Shown: piece after piece, positions 46,694 through 58,816 of the stretch
Position numbering within the stretch: position 1 is the first letter of the stretch
Layout: each line of letters starts with the position of its first letter
Origin: Diphasiastrum complanatum
Taxonomy: Eukaryota; Streptophyta; Lycopodiopsida; Lycopodiales; Lycopodiaceae
Direction of reading: 5' to 3'
Assembly (NCBI GenBank): GCA_029204225.1
Contig: CM055109.1
Span: forward strand, 32,992,927-33,056,926
Length of the DNA: 64,000 nt
The notes under the pieces: model-generated
The model's database searches: none
What the model was told of the DNA's origin: nothing
The model's input: only the letters and a program-made list of their open reading frames with translations
Translations under genes and position numbers: made by a program

Positions 46694-49396
46694 TCAAGTG
46701 AAATTACTTGGAGCCCCACGTGTGGCGAGAAAATAGTTGTTCATTTGCATGTAATCTTCTTGCAGTGACAGTTTGGGATATCCACCCATTCCTTGGTTTC
46801 CGAGGGGACTAAGTGGTGTGGTAATCAAAGTGTTATTTACAAGATGGCCATACCAGCTATCCTCAATTAGAATTTCTGACATTTCAGCAGAAGGGACTGT
46901 TAGAGATAGAGCTGCATATGTATAATCTGGAAATTCTTATTCTATATACAATTTCTGAGTGGATAGCAGGGCATAAGAGATAAGAGAAGCAATATTTATA
47001 TAACTGTATGTATAGTATGATTGGGTCATAGGATTCATGGATCGAAGCAGGTTATGCTCCTTTATTTCTTTCAAATATTGAGAGTAATTAACTTCCCAAT
47101 CTGTATAAATGGTCCATAAGTCAGGGAAAAATGATGGCTGGTGTACCTGTGGGAAATGGATAAGGAACTAGGAAGAATTTCATGAACATCAAAAATGTTT
47201 ATTAGTTCCAATTTATTCACATACTCGTCCAGAGTAGGGAAAATTGTGTTTTCAAATGTTTTCAAGTATTCGAGGATATACATATACAAACATCCTGTAA
47301 CAACATGGATGTAGTTTGTTGGCACATTGAACTTATTCTGAACAATGGCCAAGGCCAAGACACCTTTTTGGTGTGTTGTTAGTTTGGCCCAAAAATTCTT
47401 AAGAGTGGTGAAAGTCCAGGGACTTTCCCATTGCTCTTTGGTGTAACCAAAAAGTTTTGGCAAAAGTAGATTTTGATCTCAGTACTGAGTAGACTACCTT
47501 ATTTTTTCTCTGTATACTACTACTTGGTGAAGCTTCGCTCTACTGCAGAATCATTGCTAAGATTGGTGGTTCTTTTGTAGTAGCTTCAGCAATTGGTTTC
47601 GGCTTCTCAGCATCCTCGGCATCAGCCTGCACTACTTGATCTCCCTGGATTTGCTTGAAAACTACATCAGTTTGGATGGCCTTTTCTGATGTATCTTGGA
47701 TTGGTGCATTCGTCTACATCGATTGGTCTTGGTGCTAAACAGGTTCTTTTTCAGGAATCTAGATCTGGCTTGAATTGAATTTTGCCTCTTCCATCTCTTC
47801 CTTCAACTTCTCGTATGCAGCCATCCGCGGTTGGAGATATTGTAGCTGGAAGGTCTGAATGATTTCTCTTGGATACCCTTCCAAGCTATCGGATTATTTA
47901 TGTATCTGCCATGAGATACACAAGCTCCAAGCATTACTTCGGCACTTATTCGCCATAAGATCGCTTCCTCAGTATCTTTTTTATAAATTTTGTTTTCTTT
48001 CTTCAGCATGTGTGTAGAACTCTGCAATTAGACGATAGAGTCCTGTAGCTGCTTCTAGTTTGCTTCGGCGCTATCCTTGTCGGCAATTGCTTCATTGAGC
48101 TTGTGTTTTAGCTCCTTGTTGGTGCTTTGTAGAGTAGCTCGATCATTTCTTTGTTCCTATAGAGAAGCTTACAGGGTCTGGATCTGTTGCTTGAGTAATG
48201 TATTTTCATTTTCAAACTTATTCAATTGATCCTGCATTACCTCAAGTACTTCCAACGTGGCATCAAACCTACCTTGGGCTTTTTCTAGGGCTGTGTTTTT
48301 TTTTCGACAGCTCCACTTGAGCTTTTTCAAGTTCTTCGTTCTTCCGCAACAGCTCAGACTTTATTGCTTCCAGCTGAATAAGGTCTATTCGTATAGAATC
48401 ATACTTGTTTCTAAGCTTCCTTGAGACCTTTTCCAGATTGACAAGGTGTTGAATGGTTGCCTAGGTATCTGATAGCAGCTTCCCAAAAGTCTTTGAGTAA
48501 AGTTCTTCATCCAGGACTGGTGGCTCAACATCATCGTCATCCTGTTCTGGATTGATGGCAAGAACTTCCTATTCTTCCTGTGGTATCTCTGGCTGAATAT
48601 CATCTTGCATTTGCTCAAGCTCAACATCAATTTTTGTGTCTTCTTCGACTGTTTCTCGTATTTTTTCGCTACTAGAGACCGACTTGTACTGTGATGAAGG
48701 AGAGGATCCTCTCACTGAACTTGTGTTCTTCTGTGTTGATGATGATGATTCAGCAAGTTCAGTTGAGGTCATCTTCAATGTCTACATCTGGGAGTCAACT
48801 TCTTCAACTGATAAAGCTGCTACTTGTTGCACCAGAGCTATCATGATATCCTCCTGCATATACAAGGCTCCAGCATGCATACATAAAATTCCAAACTGTA
48901 ATTCGAGCCTTGAATATTGTTGACCTTTTATCAATTTATAGAATTGCTTGAAAGCAATCTGTCCGAATGCAATGTGCTCTCCGTCTAAGGCTCTTAGCAG
49001 GTATCTCATGTTTTTATTAGAGATGGTATACTCTTGCTCCAGTAAAAAGATTGAAGCAAGAGCGAAGCGAACAAAACTCTTGAGATTTGGGTCCTGGATA
49101 TAAGAGAGCTTATATCCCGTCTTCTCAAGGTACGCTTTCTCTTGAAAAGCTCCACTTCTAGTATTGTAGTCGGGCTTTGTAACTGGAATTGTGCCGTCAA
49201 TAGGCAAGCCTAATGCACGGCAATAGAAACTTTCAGTAATAACAATCTCCTGATTACGGACAATTCTTCGAATATGTCCGTCATCAATTTCATCGATATT
49301 TCGAATAAATTCATGACAAAGATTTGCTAGAATGACTGAAGGATCAAATTGGAGTAGTCCGTCAATCCGAGCTCTAACAGCAAAGGGTTGCAACAC
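46694..49396 (-). mobile_element. Broken large ORF downstream of a Gypsy pol
   Basis: A 204-codon open frame (49396-48782) has FDPSVILANLCHEFIRNI, VITESFYCRALGLPIDG and TISNKNMRYLLRALDGEHIA. The fold style recalls the 'putative plant transposon protein' type domains found in plant retroelement ORFs, but I cannot name the family firmly. It is followed by a Ser/Glu-rich linker (48778-48569), Gln/Lys/Glu-rich coiled-coil-like text with stops (48560-47800), and another open piece with LFGYTKEQWESPWTFTTLK (47463-47071). It lies on the same strand as, and about 800 nt beyond, the Gypsy integrase stop at 50191. It could be an extra 3' ORF of that element or a neighbouring one. Confidence 0.45.
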
Positions 49397-49849
49397 TAGT
49401 AGGACTGGTTTAGGACGTGTTTGAAAATGATGGCCATGGCGGTAGTAATAGTAAACTAGCGATGGCGGTAATAAACTTTAGTAATGGCAGAAGAGAGTTC
49501 GATCATAAGGATCACAAAAATAGAAAGCAAAGAGTGATGGAAAAGAAAAACGAAAAACAGGAGTGTTTGAGGTGTTCGGTGTATTGATGATATATCGACG
49601 GATTAGACCAAGATTTAATGAAAGTGTGTCCTGACTTTGAAGGTACAACCTAAAAAATAAAGTATCTAGTCCTAAAAGAAAATGAAATATAAATAAATAA
49701 AATACACAAATGCTTCGTTCAGTTCACAAAAGCTCAGCTCGGTATTCATGAGTATTGAACTGTGAAAATAAATAGTATACACAATCTATGGAACAATGTA
49801 TATGATTTTGGTGGTGAAGACTGTCATTTTTTTTTTCCATCAAAAATAT

Positions 49850-50165
49850 ATGAGCGAAATTTGCGAAGGGTGAAGTGTCAACATTTTCGCAAATAAAAAT
49901 GGCAAATATGAATGGCAAATGAATTTAAGCACCAAAAAAATCCCAAAAAATGTGAAGGTTCAAGTGTCGCAATTTTTGGTATTCCCCAAAATGGTAATTT
50001 CCACAAAACTGAATGATATGGCTATATGTCAGTGTTTTTGCAAATTTTTCGAAGGTGTAGAATGGAACGCAAGTGTCGGGTTTTTCGCAGTTTCGAAAAC
50101 TGGAAATAACGATTTTGGATGAAATTTGAATAATGTCGAAAATTTCGCATTTTTTTCGCAAAAGC
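49850..50165. repeat. TTTTTCGC-rich spacer
   Basis: This spacer between the Gypsy pol stop and the downstream ORF is rich in 'tttgcgaa', 'ttttcgca' and 'tgtcgcaattttt' words. It resembles LTR-type tracts at 39300 and 59900. The short ORFs on both strands are compositional. Confidence 0.45.
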
Positions 50166-50190
50166 TCAACTTCGTCATGTTCATAAAAAA

Positions 50191-51666
50191 TTAGTCATAG
50201 TAGCGCTTCACTCTTGATCCATTTACTCGAGTATCAAGTAAATGTCCTTCGAGATCTGCTAATTGTAATGATCCATTATTAAAAACTTCTATGACTTTGT
50301 AAGGTCCCATCCATCTAGTATGTAATTTTTCTGGAAACAACATGTGTCTGTTGTCATACAAAAGCATGTAGTCTCCTCATTTAATTTTGATCTTTTTAAT
50401 AGATTGATAAAAAATTTCTTTTCTTTTATTCTGCACTCGTTTAGTCTCGATTATTGAAAGACAACAATCCTCCTCCGATTGCATCAAAGTAATCATTCAT
50501 TTTTGGAGGTTGTCATTTTCGTCCATTCGTTCCTCATCGCTAATGCAAAATGTTGGAACTTCGAATTCTATGGGTGGTATTCTATATACAAGGTAATATG
50601 GAATCTACCTAGTTATGATTTTCTCGACAGTTCTATATGCCCATAAAACAGATGGTAACTTCTGATCCCAATAAGAAGAATGTGTTTCTGTCACTTTGTT
50701 CAAATTTTTGCACAAAATTTTGTTTGCTCACTCAGTAAGTCCATTTGCTTTAGGATTATATGGAGTGGTTTGACGATGTGTGATGGAAAAATACGATAAC
50801 ATAGCTTCAATGGTTTGATTAAGAAAATGGGCTCCCTGTCACTTACAAGTTCTAAGGGACATCCATAATGAGTGATGATGTTTTGAAACAAAAACTTTGC
50901 TACAGTCTTAGCATCGTTTTTAATTGTGGCTTCGCCTCTACCATTTTGGTAGCATAGTCCGTTGCAACAAGAATGTAACATCGACGGGTTTTACGACTGG
51001 TCGGTTTGATAGGCCCTACAAAGTCTATCCCCAACTTCTCAAAAGGTGCTAAGGGAATAATCGGTGTAAGTGGCCAATGTGTCTCGAAGCTGGGTTTCCC
51101 CATCCTCTGACATGGATTACATTTTTTAATGAACAGTTTGACATCTCTATAAAGTGTAGGCCACCAATACTTGGCATTTAAAATTTGTCTGGCTGTATTT
51201 TTAAGCACGTAATAGCCCCAATAATATCCATATAAATTGATGTTTTCAATTGGATATGCATTATATGTTCATCAAAAAAATCATCAAAAATAGGATCAAA
51301 CTGGTTTTTCGTTTAGAGGCGTGATATATAATTAGCATTTTGATGATCCTTGCCTCTCCTTAACTCTACTTCGTAACGAAACTCATCTAATAACAATACC
51401 TATCTAGCTACCCTACCTGAAAGATCAAGTTTCTTCACTAAATGTTTCAATGCATAGTGATCTGCAAATACATTTTGATATTTTTGAAGAAGTAGTATGT
51501 ACTCTTCGCACTCTTGGTCTGATTGGTGTTTATATAAATTCAAAGTTTTACCTTTACTAATTTCTACCTCTATAAAATTGTCCTTATCAGCCATCCCCTC
51601 AGTCAAGCTTGCTCTAGTTCCACCCAGAACTTCCCTCGACATTTTCCTCTTCCTCATCAATCTCAT
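50191..51666 (-). mobile_element. Gypsy pol: RNase H end and integrase, reverse transcriptase deleted
   Basis: On the minus strand the frame starts with the pre-RT linker (SDQECEEYILLLQKYQNVFA). It passes without a break to the RNase H end (DHYALKHLVKKLDLSGR, then LLLDEF near a stop). The roughly 250 residues of reverse transcriptase normally between are missing. Integrase follows: an HHCC-like zinc region with CNPCQRMG, the core with [21 protein letters not shown] and FLFQNIITHYGCP (51208-50700, frame-broken), and a C-terminal domain with MLLYDNRHM, RWMGPYKVIEVF and VNGSRVKRY. The stop is TAA at 50191. Confidence 0.85.
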
Positions 51667-51713
51667 AGCATTTTATGAAATTGATCTAGGATTCTGTAGG
51701 TCTTGCTATCTCC

Positions 51714-52802
51714 TCACCCCATCTCATAAGGTGACCCCGTATGGGACTGGCTGTGAGAATATCTGGAAAAAAATATTTGTTTGGTGGACCAATTTATAAT
51801 AGCATTTGTCTGATATAACCATGGTCTTCTAAATAATATTGAGTATGGTGGTGTATCTAATGGGTTTATGACAAAGAAATTCATGACAAATGTCTCTGTC
51901 TCTATAATTACGCTAACACCCCTCAGCTCTCCTACTGGTATGCATTTAGATGCATCTGCTAAATGAATTTTATGGTGAGTAGTAAGCTGGATCTGATTTT
52001 CTAATCCTAATTCCTTAACCATTGTCTTGGTCATTAAGTTGATACTAGACTCTGACTCTACTAGTATTTTATCAATAGTATGGCCTCCTATAATGGCACT
52101 AATCTCTAGGACTCCACAATTTCCTCTATCTACATATTCTACTCTATTGATATATGCAGGTCTGGATAATGTGACAAACCTCTCTCCTTCTTCGGTCCTT
52201 ATAGAATAAACTCCTTCATCCTTTGAAGTATAACTCGAGGAAGATGTAGGTGTCTCACCTTCATATTTGTCCTTCTCCCAAGATACGGTAATTCTTTTAT
52301 GACTTTTCTTTGCTGATGTCTCCATATGATCTCTGAAGGTAATTTCCTTCTTCTTCCAGGGAGTTATGACATCGACTTGATAGAGCGATGGTCGTCCTAA
52401 TAATACTTTATATGACGACTCTTTTGTGGTCTTTAGTATAATAAAGTCCATTAGAAACTTATGGTCTCCAATGTAGACTGTTACTCGAGACAATTCCCCT
52501 ATTGGTGATCTTCTAGTTGCATCAACTAATCTCATATGTCTTAATGTGGGTACTATTCTATGGTGAATTCCTAACTCATATGATGTTTCTTCAGTCATTA
52601 TGTTTACACTGGATCTGGAATCTATAGGCACACTATCTAAAATGTAGCCATTGATTACTACCTGAATCTCAGGTTGACCTTCCCCACCATGATTTACCAA
52701 TCCTACATTGACTAGTGGCAGCTTAGCTTTCCTTTTTTTTTTTCTTTTGCAAAAATTGCTTAATCTCTTTTTTATAATACTGATTATGGCAAAATCGTCC
52801 AC
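51714..52802 (-). mobile_element. Gypsy protein with two tandem retropepsin-like domains
   Basis: A single open frame of 362 codons contains two copies of an aspartic-protease-like domain. The first (about residues 40-150) has LDSVPIDSRSSVNIMTEET, where the catalytic triad expected as DSG reads DSR. It continues through MRLVDATRRSPIGEL to KVLLGRPSLYQVDVI. The second (about 230-345) has HTIDKILVESESSINLMTKT, where the triad reads ESE. It continues through IHLADASKCIPVGEL to SILFRRPWLYQTNAIINW. The copies share layout but are clearly diverged, so the duplication is old. Gag with zinc knuckles lies upstream (53000-54450) and pol downstream. Neither active site looks functional as written, though the frame is open. 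Confidence 0.85.
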
Positions 52803-52996
52803 TATGTCATATGAATGATGTCTAAGTGGCGATGGGTCTCTAGGTATCTCACTGCTTATAACTGGATTTGAGAACGTTACTTTTTTTTTAACTTTTTTCG
52901 TTTCCTCGTCTAAGAGCTTCTTAGCTTCCTAACTAATATTAATCTCGTAGTATTTTTCAGCAGACCTATAAAAGTCTAAGTCTTTACTATTAGAAA

Positions 52997-54450
52997 TTTC
53001 TACTGGCTGTTCTATGACTGTCGCTTTATTTGTCATGTTTTTCGCATTTTTCATTCTTATCTCTAAGAGTTGAAGCATCTTTACTACTTCTAGTAGTTAC
53101 TTTGTTTATTTCTACATCTAAATCAGGCCATTCTTGGTCTTGATTTTGTAGTGACTCTACTTCTATCCTTTGGACTACCACGTCAATGTTAGCTTTAGAT
53201 GGCCGTAGCTCATCTTCTCTAGGCAAATTTACAAACCTCGGTTTAGACTGTGACTGTTGTGGCTAAGGACATTCAACAATGACATGTCGTTCGCCTTTGC
53301 AGTTAGCACAGAGCGGCACATATCCTACTGACCTCCTGGGTTCAGGGCAATTAGGCGAATAGTGACCAGGGGTTCTATAATTGTAACATTAACCCCTTAC
53401 TCTGGATGGAGGACTGGAATCTCTTGTTCCTCCTCTACGCAAAATGGTGTAGTGTTGACTAGTATGTGATTTTGGTATAGGGTTCTTTTGGTTAGAAGGA
53501 GTTGTAGTATAAACTACCTCCTCATGGTTATTGACCGGACAGAGGAATAATTCCTCTTCTAAATAGTTAGTCTATAAACTGGGACAGTTAGTTTTAGAGT
53601 GACCTTCCTTCCCACAAGCGGTGCACCAAACATTGGCGTTAGATTTCGCTTTCTTCCACTTGGCCTTAACGTCAGACATCTGGACTTTTAAAAATTGCCC
53701 ATTTCCCTTGCTAATTTCTCAACACTCCTTCTCAATGGATCCATCTTTTTGGACTTCTCCATTCTCTTTTTCCTATCTGATTCTTACTCTTTGATTTTTT
53801 TATAAGAAGATTCTTCTTCTGACGAAGAAGAATAGGACAAATAATCTGAAGACTCTTCCTCATCTACTGAGTCGGATTCCGATTCAGACTCTTCCGTTCA
53901 TTTCGATTTATGTTTTCTACTATTTTTTCTCTCGTTCCTCTGCCTACAAGAAATTCAAGAAGCTTTATAATTTTCGGTAGAGGCAATGACATCTTCTAAA
54001 GAGGTCATTAATCCATGTCGACAATAACGATCCATCTTTTTGGACAACCCACCCAAGAACCATTCGTTTTGCATAGGAACTGGGTACTGGGCTCCTAACT
54101 TTCCTATTAAATTCTTAACTCTATGAGTATACTTTCTAAGTGATTCCTTCGGCTTTTTCTCAACATAATTAAGTCATGCTAACAATCTAGTGGAGTATCC
54201 TATCTCCCTAATCTGCTTAAGGAATGCTGCTTTATAAGCATTCCAAATATTAACTATTTCCGGTACTAACTGACTGTACCAAATCCTAGCCTACTTTCAC
54301 AGAAGACCTGGCAATATTCTAACTTTGTCCTCATCTGTATGTTCTTTATTTGCTATAGCAATAGCCTCAACTCGAATTTGATTCAAGTTGAGATTGATAT
54401 GAGGACTCTCCAACTAGAACCATGTTGATGACTTTGAAATTGACATTTTA
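52997..54450 (-). mobile_element. Gypsy gag, broken, with zinc knuckles
   Basis: On the minus strand a damaged gag core appears near 54150-53950 (PVPMQNEWFLGGL-like, RYCRHGLMTSLEDVIAS). An acidic Ser/Glu-rich linker follows (53880-53780, ESESESDSVDEEESSD), and then cysteine knuckles. These read CTACGKEGHSKTNCP near 53620, CYNYRTPGHYSPNCP near 53380 (second Cys changed to Tyr) and CANCKGERHVIVECP near 53290. The end (53226-53026) is a polar linker before the protease domains. Several stops occur. Confidence 0.7.
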
Positions 54451-54459
54451 AAATCCCAT

Positions 54460-55826
54460 ATTTTATTCATAAGTTTTTACAAAACCTAACATTAATCTCA
54501 CCAAATTTAGATTACGAAGTATCACCATTCTCATTATCTTTTTCTAAATCTGTCAAAACTTCTCTTGCTTCTAAAACATTCTATAACCAAAACAGTATAT
54601 CTTTAAATAAGTCATTGTATTGATGTGTTGATGCATTAACCATATTGAATTATGCAACAAATATTATCAACTTTTTCCAATTTTTCTTTAAAACTTCTCC
54701 TAGGTAATAGGATGTTTATTGAACTCGTGAAGTTTCCTACACAAGGGGGGAAGTAGGGTGATAAAAATAGATATCTTTGAGAAGCATCTATATAATTGAT
54801 TCTAGAAGGAATTCGTAATATGTATAGATGACTGACCTGTTTTAGAATCAGGATCGATAGAATATTTTGGATACTATTCGAATCTTCTAAGGATTGAGAG
54901 ATTCAGTCTAGTTAGAAGATGTAAGGAAAGGAATTTTCAAAAACATTCTTCTACAAAATTATTGATTACGAATCTGATTGATTCGTATCAAGACTAGGCT
55001 TTTAGAAATATACTCTCTTAGGTTAACTAGATTACATGATTCCCAAATAAATATATAATAACTACATATTGGGTAAGATCTTTGGAGATATGCTATGTAG
55101 TTAATCATAGTGGGATTATGATTTCTCTACACAAGTTTTTAATCTTGTGGGTCCACTGTGTGTTCCTTGGACTAAGTTTATATGCATGCATAAATTAGCC
55201 AAAAAAACATAGGCAAATTGATGAGAATTGTTTGAAGACAATCACTCAGAAGTTAATAATCAAGTCTCAATAGATAGATTGCATTTGCATGATGTTTACC
55301 TAGGCAAGACTTAACTATGAAATCAAATTCTTCCAATAATAGAATCCATCTAGCTAATTATCACATAAGTCTAGTTTATTTACCGGATACTTGATAGATA
55401 TATGATCCACGTAAAAAGAAAATGCATATCCCAAAAGGTAGCGTCAAAATTTCAATATGGAATAAATCATAAAAAGGGTTTCTCTTTATGTAGCTGAGAA
55501 ATTATTTTCAGAAAATGATGTCTTCCTACATAATATACATGATAGTCCTTTCGCTCATCATCTTAAGACTATTCCAATAGCAAAAGAAGACGTATTGACA
55601 TAAATATGAAAGTTTCTTTTCCAATTGACCCATAAAAATATAGATAATAGTGGATCGACTAGTTTCAAAATCATTTGCCAGTTGAAATTAGTTTTAGAAT
55701 GAATCTTTTTTTTTTTTCTTTTGTAAACTCATTCAAGTCTATCTGAAAAATGCAACACCTCTCAGCAATGTTCGGAAGTGCGTGAAGTTAACTTTCAGAT
55801 AGGATCTAGTGTAGTATGCAGATCAC
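54460..55826. other. Unassigned region upstream of the Gypsy gag
   Basis: No protein family is recognised. A purine-rich 'acaaggggggaagtaggg' followed by TGATAAAA at about 54742-54766 looks like a polypurine tract plus LTR start on the plus strand, but no gag/pol end precedes it. The rest is AT-rich. Confidence 0.35.
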
Positions 55827-55846
55827 ACACACACACACACACACAA
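55827..55846. repeat. Short (CA)n tract
   Basis: Nine to ten uninterrupted CA units. Confidence 0.9.
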
Positions 55847-55899
55847 TCACCATAGCGGATCAGTGGTAGTTCATGTTCGGACTACCTGCCAACTATTAA

Positions 55900-57185
55900 A
55901 ATGAGTGTAAGTGCAATATTCTCCATACTTTGGAGGATGTTATCTATGTGGCAAAAGCCTACAATTGTTGATTTACAAAAAAGTGTGGATGGCCAAATAT
56001 CTTCAAAACCAAAAAAATGATAAGCCTAAGAATAAGAGGAGGAAATATTTTGATAAATTAGATGGCACGGCTCACCAAAATAAAAAGAACAAGAATCAGT
56101 AAGTTGGCAATAAAAGGCTTGTGCAATAAACCTAGGCATAAAGCGAAATGGTGCCTCAAAAAGAAGAACAAATCATCGAGCCTCATGACGATGGACTTAT
56201 CGGCATGGTCAGTTTAAAAATCTCCATTATCTTTACTTTTGTATTATTGCTTTCAACAAAAGGCCATTATTTGAGAACCTATGTAGTCTCATGTTTTCTA
56301 GTTAACTTACTATATGTTGTGATGTCAACCATGCCATAAGGTGCGGTGTATATTGGACAAAGATTAGTGAACTAAAGCTTGTAACATATGATATTAATGA
56401 TTGAGTTCTGAAATCATGAACTTGTAAAATGATACATGAAACTAAGAAAACACAACGACGCAAAAATATTAAAATGTGACAATGTGGCTATGAATTGTGA
56501 ACATCAAAAACAAAAAGAAATGGTGACATGATGAAATGATGGCCAACCTTGTGAACAAAAATCTTTATGATGCATGAATCTACAACATTGTAGTTTAAAA
56601 CAAATGACAATGTGGATAACTTAAAATGTGACATTGTGATCATGAATACAAATTGTGACATGGTAAAATGATGATTTAAATCTATAAAAAAATATCCTCA
56701 TGATGAATTCATAAAGTTGCAACATTGTCAATGGAATTCAACGCATTGTGAAATTGTGAGCTAAAATTGCGAAGAGTCAGTGAAAATAATTGTGCATCCT
56801 CCAAGGAAAAAAATTATTGCATTGACATTTTTTTCCCCCAATTTTCTTGAAATCATTATCAAATAGCGGACATACTAGGTATACACAAAAATAATATAAA
56901 TGTCTCAAGAGGTGAGATATAGACTTTGATGCCTTCAAGGCGCACTTGGATGAGACATCATAAGGTTGGCTATGGTTGAAGTTTATAGGAATTGTACTTG
57001 ATTTTAGAAGGGCCTCATGCCCGATATTGAAAGCTACTAAGAATTATCTCCTTGTGTGGTGTGTTGAAATTCAAAATGTCATTGGCAACTATTGTATCGT
57101 GTAAATAGTTGTGAAGATTGTCCATAGTCACTTACTAGGATGTATCATTCTGCCGAAGGGGGGGGGGATAAAGTAAACACATCTA
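55900..57185. other. Repeat-rich region without an assignable gene
   Basis: Bases 55911-56200 hold Lys-rich coding-like text with cysteine pairs (CYLCGK; LCNKPRHKAKWC in another frame), possibly a gag knuckle remnant. Bases 56390-56770 repeat the words 'gtgacaatgtg', 'aattgtgacat' and 'catgatga' in a degenerate array. At 57153-57172 a run of ten G inside 'gaagggggggggggataaag' looks like a polypurine tract. Confidence 0.4.
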
Positions 57186-57188
57186 TCC

Positions 57189-57840
57189 TTATTTAAATGA
57201 TACATCCGGTAACTTTGTAATATTACTTTTCATAAGTTTTTTAATCCAAAAATTGTAGGTTGGAAACATGCTTATAGAGTGCTTCCCATAGATGCACGAT
57301 TCACAAAAGAAAGATTTCCTATCTAATGAAGACGAGAAATTCAAACCATCAACTAAATTATTATAAAGCATATAAGAACGTGATCTTGTATTCACGTGTC
57401 CGAATCGACTATGCCACGGAACAGTACTGTTGTTTACATTTTCATTAGAGATACTAGCTAATGCAATTGAATTAGAGAGTACGTAAAGGTTCTCGACTCT
57501 AGTGCATGTAGTCAGAGGACTATCTTCCTCGAGTATTGTACACTGCTCAAATGAGAAAGTAGCAGTGTAGCCCTCATCAGTTATCTTAGAGATTGATAAT
57601 AGGTTCTTTGATAGCTGAGGAACGTGAAGGACGTTGGGAACACAAATGAATAGATTGTTGTTGAATGTGATTTTGACTGTTCCTTTGCCTTCCATGCGTA
57701 TGGTGCTTGAATCTCTAAGGTAGATAAATTGGTCTCTGTTGTAAGCTATGTACTCCGTAAACCATTCTTTGCGAGAGGTTATGTGTTGGGTAGCGCCGTT
57801 GTCCAGGTACTAGCTATCATAGTCTTCATTGTTGTTGTAA
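57189..57840 (-). mobile_element. Copia protease end and pre-integrase domain
   Basis: The frame continues from a gag stop near 57811 through DNGATQHITSRKEWF, where the protease triad DSG reads DNG. It then reads MEGKGTVKITFNNNLF, VPNVLHVPQLSKNLLSISKI and the pre-integrase zinc region (PWHSRFGHVNTRS ... CESCIYGKHSI). It breaks off at 57189, before the integrase core. It is the 3' continuation of the gag at 57810-58700. Confidence 0.85.
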
Positions 57841-58760
57841 GCCATTAACAAAGGTGTGTCTTGCTCCTTGAAGTCCACCGCGTTGGAGGAGTCTGGTTGT
57901 TGTTGTTGTTGTTGCTTCTTTGCCTCATTGTAGATCCTGATGCAACACTCCTTGATGTCGTGATTATCTCTTTTGCAATATCTGCAGAAGAGCTTCTTCT
58001 GTGGTCCACTATGTTGAGTCTGAGCGTGAGGTTTATGTTGTTGCTGCTGCACCTGATTCTTGTCCTTGGAATGATCTTTCTTCTTGGTGTATAGAGCCAT
58101 GTATTTTTCTTTGATGGACAGGCTGCTAGTCTTTCTCCGCATTTCTTCTTGAAGAAGATGACCAATCACCTTTTGAAGGGTGAGGTCCGGTTGTGTGGAG
58201 ATCATCACACAAAGTGCTCATAGGACTTTGGAAGAAAAGAAAACAAGCTCATAACGACATCATCATCTTGAAAAGAAAACAAGCTTATAACGACATCATC
58301 ATCTTGAATAGAACATCCTACATCTGATAACTGATCTAATAGGGACTTGAAGCTATTAATGTGAGAAGTGATGGTAGTAGAATCAGACATGCTAAAAGTA
58401 AAGAACTTCCTTCTAAGATGTAATCTTGTGGTTACATTGTGAGTCTCATAGAGACTTGATAACAAGTCTAGTGCTTCCTTAGAGGTTTTGCACGTGGTAA
58501 CATGAGATATTTGGGAGTCGGCCAGATTGAGTGTGATACATGCTAAGGCCTTTGATCTTTTATCCTCCAGGCCTTTTCTTGATCACCATCTTCTGGTTTT
58601 AGGTCTGCACCTTCTACTACATCCCAAAGATCTCTATCTATCAATATCATTCTAAGTTTCAACTTCTAAATGTAGAAGTTAGAACCATTAAACTTGTCAA
58701 TGAATCTAGCTTCACTGAGTGATGAAGATGAAGAGCTACCTATATGAGACATGATAGCAG
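57810..58760 (-). mobile_element. Copia gag with a 36-nt tandem duplication
   Basis: The N-terminus near 58752 reads MSHIGSSSSSSLSEARFIDK, then NGSNFYI. A damaged middle follows, then LYETHNVTTRLHLRRKFF and SHINSFKSLLDQLSDVGC. The segment DDDVV-SLFSFQ is then repeated: a 36-nt block around 58237-58308 occurs twice in tandem, in frame. After a stop, the C-terminal half (58208-57810) has PDLTLQKVIGHLLQEEMRRK, a Gln-rich tract, the knuckle CRYCKRDNHDIKEC and a second Gln run. Breaks at about 58205 and in the N-terminal third make it a pseudogene. Confidence 0.85.
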
Positions 58761-58801
58761 TATACAAATAGAACAAACTTAATCTCTCGGTTTGGACTAT
58801 G

Positions 58802-58813
58802 CTCTGATACCAA
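58802..58813 (-). other. Primer binding site of the Copia element
   Basis: The plus strand reads GCTCTGATACCA, complement of TGGTATCAGAGC, located between the gag and its 5' LTR. Confidence 0.85.
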
Positions 58814-58816
58814 TCT

